From: Tolypothrix sp. PCC 7910
Lineage (GTDB): Bacteria; Cyanobacteriota; Cyanobacteriia; Cyanobacteriales; Nostocaceae
Direction of reading: 5' to 3'
Length of the DNA stretch: 64,000 bases
NCBI RefSeq assembly: GCF_011769525.1
Contig: NZ_CP050440.1
Coordinates: forward strand, 1,055,501-1,119,500
A program made the translations under genes and the position numbers. Every line of letters starts with the position of its first letter. Position 1 is the stretch's first letter. The notes under the pieces were generated by a model. That model saw only the letters and a program-made list of their open reading frames with translations, ran no database searches and was not told where the DNA came from. Below are positions 9,956 through 17,625 of the stretch, piece after piece.

Positions 9956-10111
9956 TCAATCACCACTGACGTAAAGAGAACAAAGAAGTAAAACAGCAAG
10001 AGCACTATCAAGACTCCATCGAGCGCCAGTAATGTCCATTTTGTCTTTGATCAGGTAACGGCAAGCCCCCTCAATCCCCCCTTGGACTGATACAATCTCT
10101 ATACCCAGTTG
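9956..10111 (-). pseudogene. ISKra4-family transposase remnant (C-terminal end)
   Basis: The minus-strand translation contains VQGGIEGACRYLIKDKMD, then ITGARWSL and a terminal LCSLYVSGD before a stop at 9956. GACRYL-KD-M--TGARWS is the well-conserved C-terminal signature of ISKra4-type transposases in cyanobacteria. Only about 50 residues remain; the upstream part of the transposase is gone and the frame runs into the start of the kinase gene. Confidence 0.75.
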
Positions 10112-10148
10112 GTCTTGATATCTATCCAGGGGTAATAAGGAATCGCTG

Positions 10149-13100
10149 ATGAGTGCTAAACAGCTAGAGCAGGTAAAGCAATTACAAGCTACCCTTACCA
10201 AGATGGAAGTAACGCTAAATGCGATCGCTGATGCTGTAGTCTGGTTAGGGGAAGACCGATGTATTCAATGGTGCAATGCTCAGTTTCAGTGTTTGGTCAA
10301 CCAATTTGATGGTGCTGTCTGCGGTTTGCAGTTAACAGACTTATTACCTTTAGCACAAGCAGGACGAGCAGTTGCAGCACAATTATATCCAGATGCGCGG
10401 ATATTAAATGGAGAGTACGCCACCACAACTTATCAATTACTACAAAATGACCGTACCTTAATCTTAGAAATCTCTGGTAACTGTACGGTATTGCCTGATG
10501 AAAAATTTGCTGTATTGGTAGTTAGAGATATTACTAAGGCTCAACAAACTCAAGAATCACTGCAAGAAGCTGAGGAGCAATTACAAACATTAATTAATGC
10601 CACACCCGATATTATTTGTTTAAAAGATAGTGAGGGTAAATGGCTACTTTCTAACCAAGCTAACCTAGAATTTTTAGAACTGCGAGGCGTTAATTACCAA
10701 GGCAAAACTGACGCAGAATTAGCACGATTTAGTAATTTTTATTATGATACCTTAACCAATTGCTATCAAACAGATGAGCAAGCTTGGCAATTGGGATTTG
10801 TACATCGAGTAGAAGAAATTGTTCCGCGTCCTGATGGTACAGTCAGCAGTTTAGACATGATCAAAGTGCCTGTATTTCACCAGGATGGGAGACGCAAGGC
10901 GTTGGTAGTTTTAGGGCGTGATATGAGCGAACGCCAACAAACTCAGGCAGCTTTAGAAAATTCTCTATCTTTATTAAGCGCTATCTTAGAATCGATTCAA
11001 GATGGCATTTTAACAGTAAATAGTTTCGGAGATATCACTAGTTATAATCAAAAGTTCTTAGAAATGTGGTCAATTCCTCCAGAACTTTTGACAGAACCAA
11101 ATCATCCTACTAGATTGGCTTATTTAGCAAATCAACTCCTAGATCCAGAGGGATTTTTACAGCGAGTTAGAGAATTATATGCCCACCCAGAATTAGATAC
11201 ATACGATTTATTAGAATTGCGCGATGGCAGAGTATTTGAGCGATATTCTTGTCCGCAACGCATCAAAGAGCAAATTATTGGTAGAGTTTGGAGTTTTCGC
11301 GATGTCACCGAACGCCATAAGGCGGAAGTAGCACTGCGACAAAGCGAGCTGCAATACCGGAGTGTGTTTGAAGCGATTAATGATGGATTATTTATTACAG
11401 ATATAGAGACAGAAACAGTTGCCGAAGTTAACCCTGCAGCTTGCCAAATGCATGGTTATTCTTACGAAGAATTTATTACTCTGCATCCATCAGTCTACAT
11501 TCACCCAGGCTCGCATCCGGTGTTTCATGAGTTTATTGAAACAACAAAAGCCGGAGGGCAATTTTATGGACAAGCAGTTGATGTTTGCAAAGATGGCAGA
11601 TTAATTGATGTGGAAGTGAAAGGCACGACTTGCATTTACAATGGCAAGCGTCACGTTTTGGCAATTGTGCGCGATATTAGCGATGTCTACGACGAGCTTC
11701 GCTTACGCAAACGCACTGAGAAAGCTTTACGTCAAAGCGAAGTTCAGTATCGCGATTTGGTGCAAACAGCCAATTGTATTATTTTACGTTGGGATGCTAA
11801 CGGTAATGTCATCTATTTAAATGACTACGGTCAAAAACTGTTTGGCTTTGATTTAAACGAAATTACAGGACGCAATGTTGTCGGTACAATTGTGCCGGAA
11901 ACTGAAACCTCTGGGCGCGATTTACAGTGGTTAATGGTTGATATTTGCCAGCACCCAGAAAATTATCTCTTCAACGAAAATGAGAACTTATGCAAAAATG
12001 GCGATCGCGTCTGGATTGTTTGGGCAAATAAACCAATATTAGATGAGCAAGGAAATTTAATTGAGATTCTCTCAGTGGGAACCGATGCTACAGAACGCAA
12101 ACGCATCCAAGCTGCTTTGCAAGCAAGTGAGTTAAAATTCCGCACTATTGTAGAGAATGCAAATGACTTAATTTTTACCATCTCTCCCGAGGGAATTTTT
12201 ACTTACCACTCCCCAAATGTAACTCCCATTATGGGTTACAGCCTGCCGGAAATCGAGGGACATTCTGTAATTGAATTTACCTACCCAGAAGATTTAGCCA
12301 TTAGCGCTGTAGGTATACAAAAAGCCATAGCCGGAGAAAAGCAGACAGGTATTGAGGTGCGATTAAGACATAAAAACAATAGCTGGCGCTGGTTTAGTTT
12401 TAACACTTCCACTATTCACACTCCCAATGGTGAAATTGCGATCGCAGGTGTCGGGCGTGACATCACAGAACGTAAAGAATCGGAAGAAGCCTTGCGTCGC
12501 AGTGAATTGAAATACCGCAATATATTTGAAAATTCTCAAGTGGGGATTTTCCGCACCCGTCAACAAGATGGATTGATTGTGGATGCTAATCAACGCGGTG
12601 CGGATATCTTGGGTTTCGCCACTGCTAGTGATTTGATTGGCAGATATTTCACGACCGAATTGTATGTTAATGCAGACGATCGCACGCGGATGTTAGCTGA
12701 ATTAGCAGAGTACGGCGAAGTTCGCAATTTTGAAATCGCCTTACGCCGCCTTGATGGTTCTACTGTTTGGGTATTATTATCAGTGCGCCTCAACGCCGAA
12801 GAATCCTGTTTAGATTCCGTCTTTACCGATATTAGCGATCGCAAACAAGCAGAAGAGGCTTTGAGAGTTGCTAAAGAAGCAGCCGAAACTGCAAACCGTG
12901 CCAAAAGTGCTTTCTTAGCGAACATGAGTCATGAACTGCGTACCCCTCTCAATGCCATCTTAGGTTATTCGCAGTTGATGGAGCGAGATACTAGTCTCAA
13001 CTCAAAGCAACGTGAATCTTTAGCTACTATCAACCGTAGTGGAGAACATTTACTTAATTTGATTAATGACGTACTGGAAATGTCCAAAATTGAAGCTGGA

Positions 13101-14345
13101 CAAATGGTATTTCATCCAGAAGACTTTGATTTATATCTGTTGCTGCAAACACTGCAAGATATGTTCCAAGTACGGACACAAGCCAAGCGATTATTCCTCA
13201 AATTTGAAATCGCCGCCAATCTTCCCCGTTATATCCAAACAGATGAAGGCAAACTGCGCCAAGTTCTGATTAACCTTTTAGGTAACGCTGTTAAGTTTAC
13301 TCAAACAGGCGGGGTAACCTTGCGAGCGAAGTTGGGGGATGAGGAGGATGAAGGAGAATTAAAAAATACCCATTCCCCATTCCCCATTCCCCATTCCCCA
13401 TTCCCCCTAATCTTTGAAGTACAAGATACTGGACGGGGAATTGCACCAGAAGAAATACATAACCTGTTTCAGCCGTTTGTGCAGACATCCAGCGGTATTC
13501 AAACTAAGGAAGGTACAGGATTAGGGCTAACTATCAGCCGACAATTTGTCCGGTTAATGGGGGGCGATATTCACCTCAATAGTACTCTGGGGCAGGGATC
13601 TACTTTTAGCTTTGACATTCAAGTCACTTTAGCGGAACCATTAGCAGTTAAACCCCAGTTCCATAAAGGACGTGTACTCAAGCTAGATGCAAATCAACCA
13701 ACTTACCGTATTCTGGTAGTTGATGACCGTCAAGAAAACTGCAACTTAATTGTGCAGCTTCTTGGTAGTGTGGGTTTTGAAATTGTAGCGGCTCGTAATG
13801 GACAAGATGCGATCGCTCTTTGGGAAAGTTGGCAACCCCACCTAATTTTCATGGATATGCGAATGCCTATTATGAATGGTTACGACGCAACAAAAGAAAT
13901 TAGAGCCAGAGAAAAAAATACAAATACAAATCATCGCACAGTGATTATTGCTTTAACTGCTAGTGCTTTTGAAGAACAACAAGCAAGTATTTTAGCCGCA
14001 GGTTGCGACGACTTAGTCCGCAAACCATTCCGCGAACATATAATCTTTGAAAAGATAGCTGAATATTTGCAAGTGCGGTACATTTGCTCAGAAGATTGTA
14101 ACGAAAATGCTATAAATAACCAGCAAGAGAATGAGCAATCTACTATTTTGGATCTTCACTCTGCTATCAAGTTTATGCCTAATGAATGGATAGCAGAACT
14201 TCAGCAAGCAACCATTGCAGTTGATAGCGATCGCATTTTGCAATTAATTGAGCAAATCCCCCAAACTCATGCTGAATTGGCAGATAAATTAACAAATTTA
14301 GTCCGGAGTTTCGGCTTTGATGAGATTTTAGAATTGACCGAATAA
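10149..14345 (+). CDS. hybrid sensor histidine kinase with seven PAS domains and a C-terminal receiver
   Basis: 1398 residues with no clear membrane segment, so probably a cytoplasmic sensor. Seven PAS units follow each other (roughly 18-135, 143-255, 275-385, 402-510, 530-640, 655-770, 785-890), most introduced by a Q(Y/F)R or LxxIL helix. The HisKA motif NMSHELRTPLNAILG is near 925; the HATPase has LINLLGNAVKF, DTGRGI and GTGLGLTIS. A receiver (~1183-1310) has VVDDRQEN, phospho-acceptor FMDMRMP and a KPF lysine. The C-terminal ~70 residues are helical. Two repeat-derived in-frame insertions are visible: VYDELRL near residue 512 and THSPFPIPHSPFP near 1073-1086. The signal is unknown. It is the nearest large kinase left of the lipid cluster but carries no TTCTCCCC box. 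Confidence 0.93.
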   Translation: MSAKQLEQVKQLQATLTKMEVTLNAIADAVVWLGEDRCIQWCNAQFQCLVNQFDGAVCGLQLTDLLPLAQAGRAVAAQLYPDARILNGEYATTTYQLLQNDRTLILEISGNCTVLPDEKFAVLVVRDITKAQQTQESLQEAEEQLQTLINATPDIICLKDSEGKWLLSNQANLEFLELRGVNYQGKTDAELARFSNFYYDTLTNCYQTDEQAWQLGFVHRVEEIVPRPDGTVSSLDMIKVPVFHQDGRRKALVVLGRDMSERQQTQAALENSLSLLSAILESIQDGILTVNSFGDITSYNQKFLEMWSIPPELLTEPNHPTRLAYLANQLLDPEGFLQRVRELYAHPELDTYDLLELRDGRVFERYSCPQRIKEQIIGRVWSFRDVTERHKAEVALRQSELQYRSVFEAINDGLFITDIETETVAEVNPAACQMHGYSYEEFITLHPSVYIHPGSHPVFHEFIETTKAGGQFYGQAVDVCKDGRLIDVEVKGTTCIYNGKRHVLAIVRDISDVYDELRLRKRTEKALRQSEVQYRDLVQTANCIILRWDANGNVIYLNDYGQKLFGFDLNEITGRNVVGTIVPETETSGRDLQWLMVDICQHPENYLFNENENLCKNGDRVWIVWANKPILDEQGNLIEILSVGTDATERKRIQAALQASELKFRTIVENANDLIFTISPEGIFTYHSPNVTPIMGYSLPEIEGHSVIEFTYPEDLAISAVGIQKAIAGEKQTGIEVRLRHKNNSWRWFSFNTSTIHTPNGEIAIAGVGRDITERKESEEALRRSELKYRNIFENSQVGIFRTRQQDGLIVDANQRGADILGFATASDLIGRYFTTELYVNADDRTRMLAELAEYGEVRNFEIALRRLDGSTVWVLLSVRLNAEESCLDSVFTDISDRKQAEEALRVAKEAAETANRAKSAFLANMSHELRTPLNAILGYSQLMERDTSLNSKQRESLATINRSGEHLLNLINDVLEMSKIEAGQMVFHPEDFDLYLLLQTLQDMFQVRTQAKRLFLKFEIAANLPRYIQTDEGKLRQVLINLLGNAVKFTQTGGVTLRAKLGDEEDEGELKNTHSPFPIPHSPFPLIFEVQDTGRGIAPEEIHNLFQPFVQTSSGIQTKEGTGLGLTISRQFVRLMGGDIHLNSTLGQGSTFSFDIQVTLAEPLAVKPQFHKGRVLKLDANQPTYRILVVDDRQENCNLIVQLLGSVGFEIVAARNGQDAIALWESWQPHLIFMDMRMPIMNGYDATKEIRAREKNTNTNHRTVIIALTASAFEEQQASILAAGCDDLVRKPFREHIIFEKIAEYLQVRYICSEDCNENAINNQQENEQSTILDLHSAIKFMPNEWIAELQQATIAVDSDRILQLIEQIPQTHAELADKLTNLVRSFGFDEILELTE
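11684..11708. repeat. interspersed repeat inside the kinase gene
   Basis: GTCTACGACGAGCTTCGCTT and the next few bases resemble the CTACGAGAAGCTTCGCTAACGC class of Nostocales repeats. They add about seven residues between ISD and RKRTEKAL, where PAS linkers normally run straight through. Confidence 0.55.
13370..13404. repeat. short tandem repeat, five CATTCCC heptamers, in frame
   Basis: Five perfect CATTCCC heptamers lie inside the HATPase coding region. Thirty-five bases plus flanks keep the frame and encode a Ser/Pro/Phe/His-rich loop between the N box and the G boxes. Such heptamer arrays are common between cyanobacterial genes and rarer inside a catalytic domain. Confidence 0.85.
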
Positions 14346-14379
14346 AAATAAAATCATAAGATTCAGCAATTCAACAGGT

Positions 14380-14491
14380 AGGGGCAGGGCACCGATTAAA
14401 TATCGGTTTTATCGAAAGTTTGTGGATGCCGTGCCCAGATTCATAAATATTTTGTAATATTTCCAAATCAATGGGCACGGCAACAATTAAA
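14380..14491. repeat. REP palindromes downstream of the RAYT gene, first module
   Basis: The module runs GGGCACCGATTAAATATCGG, then TTTTATCGAAAG, then GGATGCCGTGCCC; about 70 bp later GGGCACGGCAACAATTAAAT follows. Inverted halves GGGCACGGCA and TGCCGTGCCC pair into a long hairpin. The same module recurs at 14567-14717, 15450-15560, 19910-19980 and 29293-29355. Confidence 0.85.
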
Positions 14492-14493
14492 TT

Positions 14494-14717
14494 GATGTTT
14501 TTTGGAGTTAAATGTCATCCCAATAATGTTCGGTAATATTTATGAATAACAAGTATATTATTTATGGTAGGGGCACGGCACCGATTAAATATCGGGTTTA
14601 CCGAAAGTTTATGGATGCCGTGCCCTCATTGCTAAATGTTTGGTGATATTTTCAAATCAATGGGCACGGCACCGATTAAATGTCGATTTTATCGAAAGAT
14701 TGTGGATGCCGTGCCCC
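14494..14717. repeat. flanking array copy A, including a duplicated RAYT 5' end
   Basis: The first ~177 bp match 15380-15556 almost base for base. The start of this copy, read on the minus strand, contains the first eight or nine codons of the RAYT gene (start codon near 14516), then its upstream region and the REP palindromes at 14567-14622 and 14660-14717. The two copies bracket the RAYT gene in direct orientation, 886 bp apart. Confidence 0.85.
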
Positions 14718-14780
14718 TACAGAACATCTATCTGTCGCCAAAATTCTTTGAATTTGTATGATTTTATAAGTGATGTAAAT

Positions 14781-15404
14781 TTAAAAATATAAACCTAAAT
14801 CTAATTGCTCATGTGGTTGGCGAGCAGGATTTTCTTCATCCTCTGTCCACGCACAAGGATTATTTATAATATATTGACGCACATTATCTAATCTATCTTG
14901 CCGGATAATACTTTCGTAATAATCTCGTTGCCAAATAGGGGGATATGGATTTTTTCGCATTAAGTTAATTCGTTTGGTAACAGCTGATTTAAAACCACGA
15001 ATTATTGTAGTAATTGAACCTGCAATAGGCTTACCAAACTGTTCATTTTTTTGATTATTGTTATTTTGTAGGGGCACGGTATCAGAAAAATTATCTGCGG
15101 ATGGAAATGATTGTGATTGCCGTGCCTCCATAGCATCAGTAATGATGAGTATCCCATGCAGATGATTTGGCATGACTACAAAAGCATCTAATCGAATGTG
15201 AGAAAATCGACGCGGAAGAGCCTGCCAAAACTTATAAGCAATTACACCCAACTGATTATATTGCATTTCCCCATTAACTACATTGCCAAACCAACATTGC
15301 TTTTTATATGTACAAATTGTTGTGAAATACGCGCCGATTTGAGTATAGTCATATCCTGGTAAACGAATAGAACGGCGATGATGTTTTTTGGGGTTAAATG
15401 TCAT
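14781..15404 (-). CDS. REP-associated tyrosine transposase (RAYT, Y1 family)
   Basis: A 207-residue single-domain HUH-type nuclease related to IS200/IS605 TnpA. The metal-binding HLH sits in VVMPNHLHGI (residues 81-83). The candidate nucleophile tyrosine is in RDYYESI (162-163), followed by the usual YIINNP helix. RAYTs act on REP/REPIN palindromes rather than moving as a full IS. Here such palindromes surround the gene. Residues 92-112 are translated from a REP sequence lying inside the gene (15069-15131), making a loop between HUH and Tyr motifs longer than usual. The start is the ATG at 15404; the first ~25 bp of coding sequence belong to the duplicated flank. Whether it is active is unknown; both motifs are present. 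Confidence 0.9.
   Translation of the reverse strand: MTFNPKKHHRRSIRLPGYDYTQIGAYFTTICTYKKQCWFGNVVNGEMQYNQLGVIAYKFWQALPRRFSHIRLDAFVVMPNHLHGILIITDAMEARQSQSFPSADNFSDTVPLQNNNNQKNEQFGKPIAGSITTIIRGFKSAVTKRINLMRKNPYPPIWQRDYYESIIRQDRLDNVRQYIINNPCAWTEDEENPARQPHEQLDLGLYF
15069..15131. repeat. REP palindrome inside the RAYT reading frame
   Basis: TAGGGGCACGGTATCAGAAA at one end and GATTGCCGTGCCTCCA at the other form the same inverted halves as the extragenic REPs, about 63 bp in all. The insertion keeps the frame and encodes EARQSQSFPSADNFSDTVPL. Confidence 0.8.
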
Positions 15405-15600
15405 CCCAATTATGTTCGGTAATAGTTATGAATAACAAGTATATTATTTATGGTAGGGGCACGGCACCGATTAAATATCGGGTTTACCGAAAGTTTATGG
15501 ATGCCGTGCCCTCATTGCTAAATGTTTGGTGATATTTTCAAATCAATGGGCACGGCAACAATTAAATGTCGTTCTTCCCAAAAGATTTTGGATGTTCCCT
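15380..15600. repeat. flanking array copy B upstream of RAYT
   Basis: A direct repeat of 14494-14670 with only a few mismatches, overlapping the RAYT start codon at its left end. It contains a complete REP pair at 15453-15511. Its right end diverges after 15560 (REP half GGGCACGGCAACAATTAAAT and a decayed partner). Confidence 0.85.
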
Positions 15601-15634
15601 ACATTCAGGTTTTACGATATTCCCTAAATAATAT

Positions 15635-15668
15635 ACTTCTCCCCTTGCTATGCAGAGGAGAAGTTTTA
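15635..15668. terminator. hairpin between the RAYT region and the VOC gene
   Basis: ACTTCTCC (15635-15642) pairs with GGAGAAGT (15657-15664) and is followed on the plus strand by TTT. On the minus strand it lies about 65 bp after the VOC stop codon and could end that transcript. Confidence 0.5.
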
Positions 15669-15729
15669 AGTTCAGTATAATGCTTAAAATTTAATCAATT
15701 AACAACTCAGTCAATGTTGTTTACATGAC

Positions 15730-16212
15730 TTACACTTTAGCTAAGGCAAGTTCTGCTGTAAACATTTTTTTGGTTTCTGGGTGAGTTGTAAATTTTAAGT
15801 ATTGAGTTGCCATTTCTGGTGTTAGCAGTTCAATCATGAGTCTGTTTTCTACCCAGAACTCAATCACATCAAAAAAGGTTTCACGGGTACAACGTAAAGT
15901 GCGCCAACCTTCGCGATCGCCAATTTTTTCAATTTCTTCTTGGCTAGCAGGTACAGAAATCGCTGCATGAATATCTACAAACTTAGGAGAAGTAGCAGTT
16001 TGGACAAATTCGCATTGTTGATCGCCTTCGCCTGGTTCTAATTGGGTACCTGAAGGATAAAGTTCGATGGCTGTACCATGTTCATCAAAAGGTATAACCA
16101 TATAGCTACCTGGATGAGGAGGGAAGGGAACAGCTTCCGCTTTTAAAATTTCTGCAAAAACTTGAGCAACGTGGTGAGGGTTGTTAACAGCAAATGAAAT
16201 ATGGTGAATCAT
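15730..16212 (-). CDS. VOC-superfamily (glyoxalase/dioxygenase-like) protein
   Basis: 160 residues beginning MIHHISFAV, the typical first strand of a vicinal-oxygen-chelate fold with a metal-ligand histidine. GTAIELYP around residue 50 has a candidate metal glutamate, and a second half (VDIHAAISV ... LMIELLTPE) matches the duplicated beta-alpha-beta-beta-beta unit. The substrate cannot be read from the sequence. The N-terminal half has a GSYMVIPFDEHG turn seen in uncharacterised cyanobacterial members. It has its own TTCTCCCC direct repeat 40 bp before the start and is the leftmost member of the proposed regulon. Confidence 0.8.
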   Translation of the reverse strand: MIHHISFAVNNPHHVAQVFAEILKAEAVPFPPHPGSYMVIPFDEHGTAIELYPSGTQLEPGEGDQQCEFVQTATSPKFVDIHAAISVPASQEEIEKIGDREGWRTLRCTRETFFDVIEFWVENRLMIELLTPEMATQYLKFTTHPETKKMFTAELALAKV

Positions 16213-16251
16213 AAAGTAACCTGAGTTCGATGTTTTATAGATTAGGAGACA

Positions 16252-16275
16252 ATCGGGGAGAACTAGGGGAGAAAA
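16252..16275 (-). promoter_or_regulatory. direct-repeat operator/promoter box 1 (before the VOC gene)
   Basis: Read on the minus strand: TTCTCCCC-TAG-TTCTCCCC-GATT, then six bases and TAATCTATAAAACATC (16225-16245), in which TATAAA is a good -10. The two half-sites start 11 bp apart, one helical turn, as in PhoB/RcaC-type boxes. It lies 40 bp from the start codon. Confidence 0.75.
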
Positions 16276-16292
16276 ATTTAACTTTGACAGAC

Positions 16293-16838
16293 TTACTGAG
16301 GTCGTCCATAATGAGCCTGACCTTGACCATCGGAAGTCTCAAGTAAAAGGACATCTTGTCCATACTCGTTTTTATCAATTGACCATTTGTAGGTTTCCGG
16401 CTTGGCTGTATTTTTTCCGGTATAGGTGCGTCCAGAATTGCAAATTTGTCCCTTGGATGAACTTTCTGTAGGTTGGAAGGTGAGTTGTTGATCGTTGACG
16501 CTAATTTTTCCTTTCTCTTCGATGAAGAGGTTAGACGCGCAGTTGTAGGTGCTGATTTGAATTAACCTGCTTCTTTGGTAGTTACCATTAGCTGCGACTA
16601 TAAAGCGATCGCTTGAACCATTGGGTGCTGCTGACTGTCCCGTAATTTGGTCTTGGTACTGGATAGAAGAAATTCGACCGTAAAGCCACTCGCCTTGAAG
16701 TTCAGCAGGTATCGCAGCGTCATTTTTACCAGCTTGACTAGCACTAGGATAGACGAACAGGCTAGTACTGAGGGTTAAACCCAAAGCCGCGAGAAGACGT
16801 GCAGTTTTTGGGATTGAAGATAATTTTTGGCTCGTCAT
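16293..16838 (-). CDS. secreted protein of unknown function
   Basis: Taking the ATG at 16838 gives 181 residues with a classic signal peptide: basic start (MTSQKLSSIPK), hydrophobic ALGLTLSTSLFVYPSAS, and likely cleavage at SQA-GK. The mature part has LQGEWLYGRISS, resembling small lipocalin-like or META-like beta barrels, and two Cys about 50 residues apart (YNCASN and GQICNSG) that could form a disulphide. A longer frame starts at 16967 but would bury the signal peptide and include the promoter box, so the inner start is preferred. An AAAGG precedes it at a suitable distance. Function not recognised. Confidence 0.75.
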   Translation of the reverse strand: MTSQKLSSIPKTARLLAALGLTLSTSLFVYPSASQAGKNDAAIPAELQGEWLYGRISSIQYQDQITGQSAAPNGSSDRFIVAANGNYQRSRLIQISTYNCASNLFIEEKGKISVNDQQLTFQPTESSSKGQICNSGRTYTGKNTAKPETYKWSIDKNEYGQDVLLLETSDGQGQAHYGRPQ

Positions 16839-16880
16839 ATAATTTTTACCTTTTGATTGTTGTTTTGAGAATAAAAAATA

Positions 16881-16904
16881 ATCGGGTAGAAGTAGGGGAG
16901 AAAA
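16881..16904 (-). promoter_or_regulatory. direct-repeat box 2 (before the secreted protein)
   Basis: Minus strand: TTCTCCCC-TAC-TTCTACCC-GATT, one mismatch in the second half-site, 43 bp from the chosen start codon. The downstream TAATCTATAAA element is weaker here (TTATTCTCAAAA). Confidence 0.65.
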
Positions 16905-16988
16905 GATTATTTTGTCTAAAAAAATTGCCAGCAGTTGTACTAACTGATGGCAAACGAAATTGAGCATTATTGAGTTTAAGGTTCAAAT

Positions 16989-17441
16989 TTAAGCAATAAA
17001 CCGCAGATTATACTTCTCTAAAATTGGCTGCACCTTTTCCATGTCTAGTGTCAAGCTATTTGCTACTTCACCCATTTCTTCATAAAAAGTTTTGGCGTTA
17101 CCAGGTGCAATAAAAACTAAAAATTTAGCAAAAGCTGAACGAATCTTGAAAGCGTGGGCAGTATCGGCAGAAATATTCACAAAATATCCTGGGGTTGCTG
17201 CTACGGTTTGTTTACCAACTTGTAATTCTACCTCACCTTCTAGAATGTAGAATGCTTCTTCCCAAGGATGAGTATGTAAAGGCGGGCCGTTGTTTTCTGT
17301 GTCTGTAAATTCGTAAATTGTCCAAGCTCCATTAGTCGTTTCACCAGTTGCTTTGGTGGTAAAATGTCCGCCTATAACAGAGAATTTGTTACCTTCTCCT
17401 GGTGCTATAACTGTTGGTTTATGCATGAGTAAATTTGACAT
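16989..17441 (-). CDS. cupin-domain protein
   Basis: 150 residues with a single conserved cupin barrel. [20 protein letters not shown] (residues ~52-71) contains the His-X-His and Glu ligands of motif 1, and DTAHAFKI provides the motif 2 histidine. The arrangement resembles quercetin-dioxygenase-like and storage-type small cupins; the substrate is unknown. A good ribosome site (TAGGAG) precedes the ATG. It is in the same direction as the secreted and VOC genes, but each of the three has its own box, so they are separate transcription units of one regulon. Confidence 0.85.
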   Translation of the reverse strand: MSNLLMHKPTVIAPGEGNKFSVIGGHFTTKATGETTNGAWTIYEFTDTENNGPPLHTHPWEEAFYILEGEVELQVGKQTVAATPGYFVNISADTAHAFKIRSAFAKFLVFIAPGNAKTFYEEMGEVANSLTLDMEKVQPILEKYNLRFIA

Positions 17442-17494
17442 ATTAGCTACTCCTAGCTCTTTAAATAATTTGATATTTTTTAGATTAGAAATGA

Positions 17495-17518
17495 ATCGGG
17501 GAGAACTAGGGGAGAAAA
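17495..17518 (-). promoter_or_regulatory. direct-repeat box 3 (before the cupin)
   Basis: Minus strand: TTCTCCCC-TAG-TTCTCCCC-GATT, then six bases and TAATCTAAAAAATATC, exactly the spacing of boxes 1 and 6. It is 54 bp from the cupin start, inside the gap shared with the divergent kinase gene. Confidence 0.75.
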
Positions 17519-17625
17519 TTAAGCTATGAAGAAGTTTTCTGTAAAAGATTATTAAGCTATTGAATTGACGATAAAATTTCTATTCATAATTAAGAGCCTG
17601 ATTCTGGCTCAGAGTTAATATTGCG

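Noticed and set aside
14380-15600. Repeated palindromes taken for a CRISPR array
   Set aside because: Spacing is irregular, the segments between palindromes are themselves repeated, and a RAYT gene lies within; this is a REP array.
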